NCBI RefSeq assembly: GCF_041200025.1
Contig: NZ_CP165628.1
Coordinates: 124,001-188,000, forward strand
DNA from: Rouxiella sp. WC2420
GTDB lineage: Bacteria > Pseudomonadota > Gammaproteobacteria > Enterobacterales > Enterobacteriaceae
DNA: 64,000 bases
Direction of reading: 5' to 3'
In this document: positions 52,846-60,402 of the stretch, in pieces
Layout: every line of letters starts with the position of its first letter
How positions within the stretch are numbered: the stretch's first letter is position 1
Notes under the pieces: model-generated
Seen by the model: only the letters and a program-made list of their open reading frames with translations
What the model was told of the DNA's origin: nothing
Databases searched by the model: none
Program-made: the position numbers and the translations under genes

Positions 52846-53745
52846 ATGAATTCGCTCAAAAAGATAGGCTTTATCGGTTTGGGAATGATGGGAACGCCGA
52901 TGGTGAAATGCCTTGCCTCGGCGGGCTTCACGCTGTTTATCACAGACGTCGATACCCAGCGGGTAAAAACGCTGTGCGAGGAACTCTCCGCGACGCCGCT
53001 TGATGAGAGCAATGCGGGAAAACTGGACGCGCTGATCACCATGTTGCCGAATTCCAATATTGTTGAAAGCGTGCTGCTCGACCCGGCGAAAGGCTGGGCA
53101 TCACGGCTGGCGAAACAGTCAGTGGTGATCGACATGAGCTCCTCCGAGCCGGAACGCTCGCGGCAGCTCGGTAAAACGCTGGAGGCTCAGGGCCTGCTTT
53201 ATCTTGATGCGCCGGTGTCTGGTGGCGTGAAAAAAGCGGTTACCGGTGAGTTGTCGATTCTGGTCGGCGGCGATGCCGCGGTGCTGGAAGTTTGCCAGCC
53301 GCTGTTGCAGGCGATGGGTAAAAGCATTTTACACATCGGCGCTGCTGGTGCGGGTCACGCGGCCAAGGCGCTGAATAATTATGTTTCGGCGGCCGGTCTT
53401 ATCGCCACCGTCGAGGCGCTGCACATCGCTCAGCGGTTTGGGATTGAGCCTGCGGTAATGACCGACGTGCTCAATGCCTCAACCGGGCGCAGCAATACTT
53501 CCGAAAACAAGGTAAAACCGTTTATGTTGAGCGGCTCTTTCGGGTCGGGCTTTGCGCTGCAATTGATGAACAAAGACCTAAAGATTGCCCGCGCGCTGTC
53601 AACGGCGGTGGGTTATCCAATGAAGCTGGGTATTGCCTGCACAGATATTTGGGATCACGTCTCTCAGCACGCTACGCCAACCACCGATCACACTGAAATG
53701 TATCGATTTTTGGCGGATGAAAAATTTTCCGACAATCCAGAATAG
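52846..53745 (+). CDS. Beta-hydroxyacid dehydrogenase (HIBADH family), first copy
   Basis: 299 residues from ATG 52846 (AAGG upstream). GLGMMG at 11-16, the substrate motif DAPVSGG at 121-127 and catalytic K174 in KALNNYV, all canonical. Family members oxidise 3-hydroxyisobutyrate, tartronate or 4-hydroxybutyrate to the semialdehyde. The next gene encodes an aldehyde dehydrogenase, which fits this direction. Confidence 0.92.
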   Translation: MNSLKKIGFIGLGMMGTPMVKCLASAGFTLFITDVDTQRVKTLCEELSATPLDESNAGKLDALITMLPNSNIVESVLLDPAKGWASRLAKQSVVIDMSSSEPERSRQLGKTLEAQGLLYLDAPVSGGVKKAVTGELSILVGGDAAVLEVCQPLLQAMGKSILHIGAAGAGHAAKALNNYVSAAGLIATVEALHIAQRFGIEPAVMTDVLNASTGRSNTSENKVKPFMLSGSFGSGFALQLMNKDLKIARALSTAVGYPMKLGIACTDIWDHVSQHATPTTDHTEMYRFLADEKFSDNPE

Positions 53746-53812
53746 TTGCTCCCGAGATTATGGCGGGGCCAAAACGCCCTTAATTTATCCTCTGCAAGCC
53801 ACGGAGTTTGTT

Positions 53813-55249
53813 ATGACTCACGCTGCCCAATTCTATATCGATGGCCAATGGGTTGATCCCGTCACGCCGTCGTGGTTTGAACTGATTGACCCTTCCACCG
53901 AGCGCGGTTTTGCCCGGCTGGCAATGGGCGATGCCGCCGACGTTGACCGCGCTGTCGCTGCTGCTCGCCGCGCGTTACCGGCGTTTTCTGCGACGACCTC
54001 GGCTGAACGTCTGGCGTTATTGCAGCGCATTGTGGAAATTTATCAGCGCCGTTATGAAGAGTTTGCGGAAACTATGCGCCTCGAAATGGGCTCACCGATT
54101 ACTTTTTCCCGTCAGGGACAGGCATCGCGCGGTCCGGCACATCTTAATGCTCTGATTGAAGTGCTGAAAACTTTCGAATTTGAACACCAGCAGGGCACCA
54201 CGCGCCTGCGCCTTGAGCCGGTGGGTGTCTGTGGGTTGATTACCCCGTGGAACTGGCCGGTGAATCAGATTGTAGTGAAAATCGCCCCTGCGCTGGCGGC
54301 CGGTTGCACCATGGTCCTGAAACCAAGCGAATATTCGCCGCTGACCGCGCTGCTGTTTACCGAGGTGCTGGAGGAAGCCGGGGTGCCGCCGGGAGTGTTT
54401 AACCTGGTCAACGGCGACGGACCCCGCGTCGGTGCGGCAATTGCTGCGCATCCGGATATCGACATGGTGTCGTTTACCGGTTCGACTCGTGCTGGTATCG
54501 AGGTGGCAAAAACCGCTGCCGAAACCGTTAAGCGCGTAGCGCAAGAATTGGGCGGTAAATCGGCCAATATCCTGCTCGACGATGTGAATCTGCAAGATGC
54601 GGTGACCCGCGCGGTAGCGGCCTGTTTCACCAATTCTGGCCAGTCCTGTTCCATTCCAACTCGCCTGCTGGTGCCGCGCCCGCTGCTACAGGATGCCGCC
54701 GAGATTGCCCGTAAAGCGGCGCTGACCTATCGCCTAGGTCCAACGGAAGATGCAAATACTCAGCTCGGCCCGTTGGTTAATCGCAATCAGTTTGCCCGCG
54801 TGCAGAAGCTGATTCAGCAAGGTATCGATGAAGGTGCAGAGCTGGTGGTTGGCGGCGTGGGGCTGCCCGACGGATTCAGTCAGGGTTATTACGTTAAACC
54901 GACAGTTTTCAGCGCGGTAACGCCTGAAATGACCATCGCCCAGGAGGAAATTTTTGGCCCGGTGCTGTCGATAATGCCCTACGACACAGAAGAGCAGGCT
55001 ATCGCCATCGCCAACGGCACCGATTACGGTCTGGCGGCCTACGTGCAGTCTGCATCACAAGAAAGAGCAAGATCCGTGGCTCGCCAACTGCGCGCCGGTA
55101 ACGTGCATCTGAACTATCCACCGGCCGACTTTCAGGCACCGTTCGGCGGTTATAAACGCTCGGGCAATGGGCGTGAATGGGGCGAGGCCGGATTACGGGA
55201 ATATCTGGAAATCAAATCCATGGTTGGTTTTGGATTGTCTGACGATTAG
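53813..55249 (+). CDS. NAD(P)-dependent aldehyde dehydrogenase
   Basis: 478 residues from ATG 53813 (GGAG 7 nt upstream). PWNWP with N147, general base E245 in QELGGKSAN and nucleophile C279 in FTNSGQSCS are all in place. It oxidises an aldehyde or semialdehyde to the acid. Placed after a HIBADH-type dehydrogenase, it is probably a semialdehyde dehydrogenase. An open frame extends 60 codons upstream into the preceding gene, but homology begins at MTHAAQFYIDGQW. Confidence 0.93.
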   Translation: MTHAAQFYIDGQWVDPVTPSWFELIDPSTERGFARLAMGDAADVDRAVAAARRALPAFSATTSAERLALLQRIVEIYQRRYEEFAETMRLEMGSPITFSRQGQASRGPAHLNALIEVLKTFEFEHQQGTTRLRLEPVGVCGLITPWNWPVNQIVVKIAPALAAGCTMVLKPSEYSPLTALLFTEVLEEAGVPPGVFNLVNGDGPRVGAAIAAHPDIDMVSFTGSTRAGIEVAKTAAETVKRVAQELGGKSANILLDDVNLQDAVTRAVAACFTNSGQSCSIPTRLLVPRPLLQDAAEIARKAALTYRLGPTEDANTQLGPLVNRNQFARVQKLIQQGIDEGAELVVGGVGLPDGFSQGYYVKPTVFSAVTPEMTIAQEEIFGPVLSIMPYDTEEQAIAIANGTDYGLAAYVQSASQERARSVARQLRAGNVHLNYPPADFQAPFGGYKRSGNGREWGEAGLREYLEIKSMVGFGLSDD

Positions 55250-55279
55250 CGCTGTGGCAAAAAAATTTGCCACAATTCA

Positions 55280-55293
55280 TTGTCATACAATCA
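55280..55293. promoter_or_regulatory. Candidate GntR/FCD operator before the carboxymuconolactone decarboxylase gene
   Basis: TTGTCATACAA at 55280-55290 fits the FadR-subfamily consensus TNGTNNNACNA perfectly and is palindromic (TTGT-CAT-ACAA). The overlapping TCATACAATCA is shared with the 51581 site in reverse orientation. 41 bp before the ATG at 55334. Confidence 0.6.
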
Positions 55294-55333
55294 TACATGT
55301 CAATCATGCCAGTGCGGCTAAAAGGAAAATATT

Positions 55334-55729
55334 ATGGAAAACAATTCGAGCTTTGAGAAAGGTTTTGCCAATCGTAAAGAGGTACTGGGCGCGGGACACG
55401 TAGAAAAGTCCTGGTCCAACGCCGATGACTTCAATCGCCCAATGCAAAAACTGGTCACCGAATACTGCTGGGGCGATATCTGGGGCGACCCAACGCTGAG
55501 TTTCAAAACTCGCAGCATGCTGAATATCGCCATGCTGACGGCGATGAGTCAGCACCACGAGCTTGCGGTCCACGTTAAAGGAGCACTTAACAATGGGGTG
55601 AGCAAAGAAGAGATCCGTTCAGTGCTGATGCAGGCTGGGGTCTACTGCGGCGCGCCTCTGGCACTGGCGGCGTTTCGCGTTGCCAGTGAAGTGATTAAAA
55701 CCTGGGACGAGGAAAAAGTTAAAGCCTGA
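55334..55729 (+). CDS. Carboxymuconolactone decarboxylase family protein (PcaC-like)
   Basis: 131 residues, as in PcaC. NRPMQKLVTEYCWGDIWGDPTLSFKTRSMLNIAML, SQHHELAVHVKGALNNGVSKEEIRSVLMQ and the YCGAPLALAAFRVA end are conserved, including the H-x-x-x-H helix residues. PcaC decarboxylates gamma-carboxymuconolactone in the beta-ketoadipate pathway, but no other pca genes are here, so a related lactone decarboxylase or an alkylhydroperoxidase-like role is possible. AGGAAAAT precedes the ATG. Confidence 0.85.
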   Translation: MENNSSFEKGFANRKEVLGAGHVEKSWSNADDFNRPMQKLVTEYCWGDIWGDPTLSFKTRSMLNIAMLTAMSQHHELAVHVKGALNNGVSKEEIRSVLMQAGVYCGAPLALAAFRVASEVIKTWDEEKVKA

Positions 55730-55944
55730 TATAACGGGCATCAATCCTTTTTTCTCTAACAATATTTTTAACGATATTTGTTTCAACAACATCTGTTTCG
55801 CCAGCACCAGCAGTCTGTTAGTGAGTCAATAACGTCAAGTCAGCAAACGTCTTACCTGCATTGCCTGCCCGTTGGGCTAACGCCTGGCGGTCCCCTACAC
55901 ACGCATCCATAAGAGATGCGGCAATAAAGAGACTGGAGACTGAA

Positions 55945-57291
55945 ATGGAAACTCTGACCGCACAAGTCGGCGCACGTCAGGCCGAAAGTGAGCAATCCAT
56001 TGATGTAAAAAGAAAGAGTGCGATTAAAGGCGCATTCTTTTCCGAATATATCGATATGTTTGATATCTACCTGCCGGTGGTCGCCCTGTCGCCGGTGCTG
56101 TTTTACTTCCAGCCGCCGAATTTATCGGCCGGTACAGAAACGATTTTAGCCTCACTGGTGTTTATCACCACGCTACTTGGCCGACCGCTGGGCGCGCTGC
56201 TGTTTGGCATCATGGCCGACAGCATTGGCCGCCGAAAAGCTTCGATCTATTCCGTCTCGGGATTCGGTGTGGTGACACTGCTGATAGCCTGTTTGCCGGG
56301 GTATCAAACTCTGGGGATCGGTGCCTACGTTTTACTGGTGCTACTGCGCTTTGTTGATGGGATTTTTCTCGGCGGCGGCTATACCGGAGCCATGCCGTTG
56401 GCCATCGAATATTCGAAAAAACACCAGCGCGGCTTTGTCGGCGGGCTGATTATCAGCGGATTCCCGGCGGCCTATATCAGCATCAACTTATTCACCATGC
56501 TGGTATTTTTCCTGTTTCCACTCAACGGAGTCAACTCGCCCTACGCTCAGTGGGGTTGGCGCGTGCCGTTTGTCATTGGTGGCGTGATGGCGGCATTTTT
56601 AGCCTTCTATTACATCTTCAAAGTTAAAGAATCAGAAATCTGGCAAAGCGAAGTGGGCGGCGAGAAACGTGAAAAACTGGCGTTGACCGAGCTACTGCGC
56701 GGCAAAAGCGGGCGTAATTTACTCCAGGTATTGCTAATGATGAGCGGCTTCTGGCTGACACAAAATATCATCACTATCTATCTGCCTACCGGTTTGCTGG
56801 TACACACCCTGCATCTCAGTGGTCTGCAAATGACCTCGACGCTGCTGGTCACCTACTGCGTGCTTTTTTTCAGCTACATCGGTTCGGGAATGCTGGGTCA
56901 GAAATTTGGCCGTCGCCGTTTCTTCCTGATTGCCGGGCCGCTGATCGTGGTACTGGGTTCCGCGCTGCTCTACGTGCTGACTTCAGTGCCGGGGCTGTCG
57001 CTTGGCTCCATCATGCTGCTGGTCGCGGTATTGGCAGTGCTGGTGACCTCGCCGTGGGGCGTCATTATTACCTACATCAATGAGCGATTTGTTACTGACG
57101 TACGCGCCACCGGCTTCGGCATGGGCTTTAGCCTGTCGGTGATTATCCCCTCGTTTTATGCCTTCTACATGGACTGGCTAAGCGCGTTAATGCCGCTGGC
57201 GTTGACCTCAGTCGTGCTGTTGGCGCTGGGCGGGATTATTGGAACCGTCGGGGCCTATATGGGTCCAGAAACTAAAGATGTCGATTTCTAA
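55945..57291 (+). CDS. MFS metabolite:proton symporter (MHS type)
   Basis: 448 residues from ATG 55945 (GGAG 7 nt upstream). FFSEYIDMFDIYLPVVALSPVLFYF in TM1, GIMADSIGRRKASIY between TM2 and TM3 and RFVDGIFLGGGYTGAMPLAIEY in TM4. Probably the importer of the pathway substrate. The 215-bp gap before it contains a small hairpin, CGCATC/GATGCG at 55912-55930. Confidence 0.88.
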   Translation: METLTAQVGARQAESEQSIDVKRKSAIKGAFFSEYIDMFDIYLPVVALSPVLFYFQPPNLSAGTETILASLVFITTLLGRPLGALLFGIMADSIGRRKASIYSVSGFGVVTLLIACLPGYQTLGIGAYVLLVLLRFVDGIFLGGGYTGAMPLAIEYSKKHQRGFVGGLIISGFPAAYISINLFTMLVFFLFPLNGVNSPYAQWGWRVPFVIGGVMAAFLAFYYIFKVKESEIWQSEVGGEKREKLALTELLRGKSGRNLLQVLLMMSGFWLTQNIITIYLPTGLLVHTLHLSGLQMTSTLLVTYCVLFFSYIGSGMLGQKFGRRRFFLIAGPLIVVLGSALLYVLTSVPGLSLGSIMLLVAVLAVLVTSPWGVIITYINERFVTDVRATGFGMGFSLSVIIPSFYAFYMDWLSALMPLALTSVVLLALGGIIGTVGAYMGPETKDVDF

Positions 57292-57313
57292 CGCTTTTTT
57301 GGAGAACAACCTG

Positions 57314-58213
57314 ATGAACACCGATCGGATTGGATTTATTGGTTTAGGAAATATGGGCGGTCGCATGACGCGCTGCCTGGTTGACGCCGGAATAACTGTG
57401 CTGGGTTTTGACCCGGTAAGCAGCCGCGCCGCCGCTGCCGGAGCCAACGCAGCGGCTTCAACGGCTGACGTGATGGGTTTCGCCGACGTGATAATGCTCT
57501 CACTGCCGGACAGCAAAGTGGTGGAGTCGGTGGTCGAGGGCGATAACGGCCTGCTGGCAAACTGTCGCAAAGGCCAGACGGTGATTGATCTCAGCACCGC
57601 TGCTGCCAGTTCGACTATTCGCCTGCACGGCCTGTTTGCCGCCAAAGGTGTTGCCTATATTGATGCCGGTATTTCCGGCGGCGCGGCGGCGGCCGAAAAA
57701 GGCACTTTAACGCTGATGGTTGGCGGCGAAGAGTCTGCGATTAACGCGATAGCCTGGGCGTTTAAACCGATCGCCGCCAAGGTGATTACCATGGGCGAAA
57801 GTGGCAGCGGCCACACCACCAAGTTGCTGAATAATTTCCTGAACGCGGTCAGTCTGGCCGCCACCGCCGAGGTGATGGTGGCGGGTAAAAAGGCTGGATT
57901 GGACTTGCACCGCCTGCTCGACGTGCTTAACAGCAGCAGCGGTGTAAATTTCGCCACTCTGAATCGTTTCCCGAAAATTGTCGACGGCGATTATCTCGAA
58001 GGCGGCCTGAGCGGCAAGCTGATGACCAAAGACGTGGCGCTGTATGTCGATCGCGTGCGCGAACTGGGAGTGGTGTCGCTCAATGCCTCAGGTCCGCTGG
58101 CCAGCTTTGGCCTCGCGACTTCTTTGGGCTATGGTGACGTGATAAGCAATCGGGTGGTGGACGCGATTGGCGACGTATCCGGCGGTATTCGCCTGCACAG
58201 TAAATCTCAATAA
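57314..58213 (+). CDS. Beta-hydroxyacid dehydrogenase (HIBADH family), second copy
   Basis: 299 residues from ATG 57314 (GGAG 9 nt upstream). GLGNMG at 10-15, catalytic K170 in KLLNNFL; the substrate loop reads DAGISGG instead of the usual DAPVSGG seen in the first copy, so it probably accepts a different hydroxy acid. 22 bp after the transporter and 12 bp before the cupin gene. Confidence 0.9.
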   Translation: MNTDRIGFIGLGNMGGRMTRCLVDAGITVLGFDPVSSRAAAAGANAAASTADVMGFADVIMLSLPDSKVVESVVEGDNGLLANCRKGQTVIDLSTAAASSTIRLHGLFAAKGVAYIDAGISGGAAAAEKGTLTLMVGGEESAINAIAWAFKPIAAKVITMGESGSGHTTKLLNNFLNAVSLAATAEVMVAGKKAGLDLHRLLDVLNSSSGVNFATLNRFPKIVDGDYLEGGLSGKLMTKDVALYVDRVRELGVVSLNASGPLASFGLATSLGYGDVISNRVVDAIGDVSGGIRLHSKSQ

Positions 58214-58225
58214 AGGAGACAGACG

Positions 58226-58615
58226 ATGAAAGTATTTCATGGCAGAGATAAAGGCGTGATTTCAGAACAGCGCAGCAGCACCTTTAGCGGCGAAGTGTGG
58301 GGCGATCCGGTGATGCCAACCACCGACAATGTCACCATCAATAACGTCTTCTTCGCCCCCGGCGGCCGCACTTATTGGCATACCCATCAGCAGGGGCAAA
58401 TCTTGCAGGTGATCTCCGGCAGCGGTTGGGTCTGTGTTGACGGCGAGCAGCCGCAGGCGATTCGCGCGGGCGATACGGTGTGGATACCGGCAGACGAACG
58501 CCACTGGCACGGTGCCGGGAAAGACAGTTTTATGCTGCATACCGCCACCTCATTAGGTAAGACCGATTGGCAGGAAGAAGTGGCGGAAGACGTGTACCAG
58601 CAGGCGGTGCGCTAA
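58226..58615 (+). CDS. Cupin-domain protein
   Basis: 129 residues. Metal-site motifs YWHTHQQGQILQVISG (G-x5-HxH-x3,4-Q/E) and WIPADERHWHGA with the fourth His. Single-domain cupins of this length in catabolic operons are often isomerases or decarboxylases of keto acids, or TehB/QdoI-like oxygenases. In same-strand run with HIBADH and carboxymuconolactone-decarboxylase genes. Confidence 0.88.
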   Translation: MKVFHGRDKGVISEQRSSTFSGEVWGDPVMPTTDNVTINNVFFAPGGRTYWHTHQQGQILQVISGSGWVCVDGEQPQAIRAGDTVWIPADERHWHGAGKDSFMLHTATSLGKTDWQEEVAEDVYQQAVR

Positions 58616-58684
58616 GCGCCGTGACCGATTTTCTGACGGCAGCCGGTGTTGACAGTGGCTGTCGCGCATGGAGAAACCAGCATC

Positions 58685-59455
58685 ATGAATCTTACCGACC
58701 AACAGCAAACCGTAAAAGCGGCGTTTATCCGCCAGCATCAATTCTGGGACGCGCAGTGGGAAAGCCTGCTGCGTCAGGACGTAGATTTTGTCGAAGGCTA
58801 TCTTAAATTTTCCGCCGTACCGTGGAAGAAAAATCATCTGGAAAACAAAGTTAAGGCATTTATAGCTCTCAGCGCCAGCGTTGCTTCTACTCATCTTTAT
58901 CAGCCTGGCATCGCTCAACATCTGCGGGCTGCAGTGGCGTTTGGCGCGACGCAGCAGGAGCTTGTCGAAGTGTTGGAGCTCACCAGCACGCTGGGCATTC
59001 ACGCCTCCAACGTTGGCGTTCCGCTGCTGCTTGAGGTGCTGGAAGAAGAAGGGCTGCGCAATGGCCCAGAGCCGCTGGACGAGCAGCGCGAGACCTTGAA
59101 GCAGGCGTTTATCAAGAATCGGGGTTACTGGCATGCATCATGGGACGGTTTGCTGGAGCTGGACCCGGATCTCTTTGATGCCTATATTGAATTTTCATCT
59201 GTGCCGTGGCGTACCGGCGTGCTGGAGCCAAAAATCAAAGAGCTGATTTACTGTGCTTTCGACGCCTCGGCGACACATTTATACAAGCAGGGTCTCAAGC
59301 TGCATATGCGCAACGCAATCAATTACGGCGCAACCAGGGAGGAGATTATGGAGGTGCTGGAGATTGTTAGCGTAATCGGCATTCACGGTGCGCTGGTGGC
59401 TGCGCCGATGGTCGAGCAGGCCTTGGCGCAGGCCAGCTTGTCGCACGCTTCCTGA
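58685..59455 (+). CDS. Protein with two carboxymuconolactone-decarboxylase/AhpD-like domains
   Basis: 256 residues from ATG 58685. The sequence repeats itself: FIRQHQFWDAQWESLLRQDVDF and FIKNRGYWHASWDGLLELDPDL begin two homologous halves, each with an ASATHLY/ASTHLY region, QHLRAAVAFGATQQELVEVLE-type helix and GIHA end. AhpD/CMD active Cys pairs (CxxC) are absent in the first half and there is a single Cys in the second. Probably a duplicated-domain decarboxylase or hydroperoxidase. Tandem duplication is clear from sequence; its catalytic role is not. Confidence 0.85.
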   Translation: MNLTDQQQTVKAAFIRQHQFWDAQWESLLRQDVDFVEGYLKFSAVPWKKNHLENKVKAFIALSASVASTHLYQPGIAQHLRAAVAFGATQQELVEVLELTSTLGIHASNVGVPLLLEVLEEEGLRNGPEPLDEQRETLKQAFIKNRGYWHASWDGLLELDPDLFDAYIEFSSVPWRTGVLEPKIKELIYCAFDASATHLYKQGLKLHMRNAINYGATREEIMEVLEIVSVIGIHGALVAAPMVEQALAQASLSHAS

Positions 59456-59525
59456 GCCGGCTTTAGCCTAAAAGATAAGCGTCGCTTTTCATTAATCGGG
59501 CCGCTATGATGACAGTAACTTTTAT

Positions 59526-59548
59526 TTGTCGGACAGGAATACAATCAT
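59526..59548. promoter_or_regulatory. Candidate GntR/FCD operator over the GntR ribosome site
   Basis: TTGTCGGACAG at 59526-59536 matches TNGTNNNACNA except the last base, and ATACAATCAT at 59539-59548 is shared with 55285-55294. The pair overlaps the GntR ribosome site and start codon, which would give autorepression. Confidence 0.5.
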
Positions 59549-60215
59549 GTCTTCTGATATCGGCCTGGTGCGGCCTGAAACGCTGCGTTTTCAGGTGGAA
59601 AATGCATTACGACAAGCGATTATCAACGGGCGTTTTGCCCCCGGCGAGCGGCTGATCGAGCGCGAACTCTGTGAAACGCTGGGCGTTAGTCGTACCTCGA
59701 TTCGCGAAGCGCTGCGCAAGCTGGAGGCTGAAAAGCTGGTGGATATCGTGCCGCATAAAGGGCCAATCGTTGCCAGTATTTCTATTAAAGAAGCCGCCGA
59801 TCTCTATGCGCTACGCGGATTGCTGGAGGGTTTTGTCGCCCGCGAGTTCTCGCAGACTGCCAGCGAAGCTGATATTGCCAAGTTTGCTGCCTCGGCTGCT
59901 GAACTGCGCAAAGCCGGAGAGGCGCAGGATCAGGCCGGAGTGTTGCAGGCCAAGAATGCGCTTTACGGCATTATGTTGGAACGCTGTGGCAATGAGCTGG
60001 TGCGTGAAGCCTTGACCAGCCTGCATTCGCGGGTCAACTTACTGCGTGCGACCTCACTGATGCACCCTGATCGCCTGCCGCACAGTCTGGAGGAAATTGA
60101 TTCGCTGTTACAGGCAATTAAAGCCCGTGACGGCGATGCGGCAGAGAAAGCGGCCAGACTGCACGTCACTAATGCGCAGAAAGTGGCGTTGGAAATGCTG
60201 AGTAAAACGGCTTAA
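59547..60215 (+). CDS. GntR-family regulator, FadR/FCD subfamily
   Basis: 222 residues from ATG 59547 (AGGA upstream). Winged HTH LRQAIINGRFAPGERLIERELCETLGVSRTSIREALRKLE, then an FCD effector domain with ALRGLLEGFVAREF and HSLEEIDSLLQAIKARDGDAAEKAARLHV, including metal-binding His positions. FCD regulators usually bind carboxylic acids. As the last gene of the catabolic run it is the likely repressor. Confidence 0.92.
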   Translation: MSSDIGLVRPETLRFQVENALRQAIINGRFAPGERLIERELCETLGVSRTSIREALRKLEAEKLVDIVPHKGPIVASISIKEAADLYALRGLLEGFVAREFSQTASEADIAKFAASAAELRKAGEAQDQAGVLQAKNALYGIMLERCGNELVREALTSLHSRVNLLRATSLMHPDRLPHSLEEIDSLLQAIKARDGDAAEKAARLHVTNAQKVALEMLSKTA

Positions 60216-60285
60216 CTTACTGAAATTAATCAGCACGATAAAGTATTTTGCGGTGTAAAACGGTGTCTGCCGGTAAAGTATTTTT

Positions 60286-60341
60286 TAGATAAATAGATAA
60301 ATAGATAAATAGATAAATAGATAAATAGATAAATAGATAAA
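60286..60341. repeat. Microsatellite, seven copies of TAGATAAA
   Basis: Seven perfect tandem 8-bp units (56 bp) between the GntR stop and the terminator, preceded by a T run. Perfect tandem repeats of this length are rare in enteric chromosomes and are likely to vary in copy number by slippage. Confidence 0.95.
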
Positions 60342-60387
60342 AGGCGAGCGCGAACTCCTTAACAGCGGAGACGCAGCTCGCCTTTTT
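60339..60387. terminator. Bidirectional terminator between the GntR gene and the NCS1 permease gene
   Basis: AAAAGGCGAGC and GCTCGCCTTTT arms (11 bp) with an inner CTCC/GGAG pairing, T5 on the plus strand and T4 on the minus. It overlaps the last bases of the microsatellite. Confidence 0.8.
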
Positions 60388-60402
60388 CGTTCTCGGGCAG
60401 GG

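Noticed and set aside
55334-59455. Complete protocatechuate (pca) pathway
   Set aside because: Only CMD-type genes are present; no protocatechuate dioxygenase, cycloisomerase, enol-lactone hydrolase or CoA transferase is seen.
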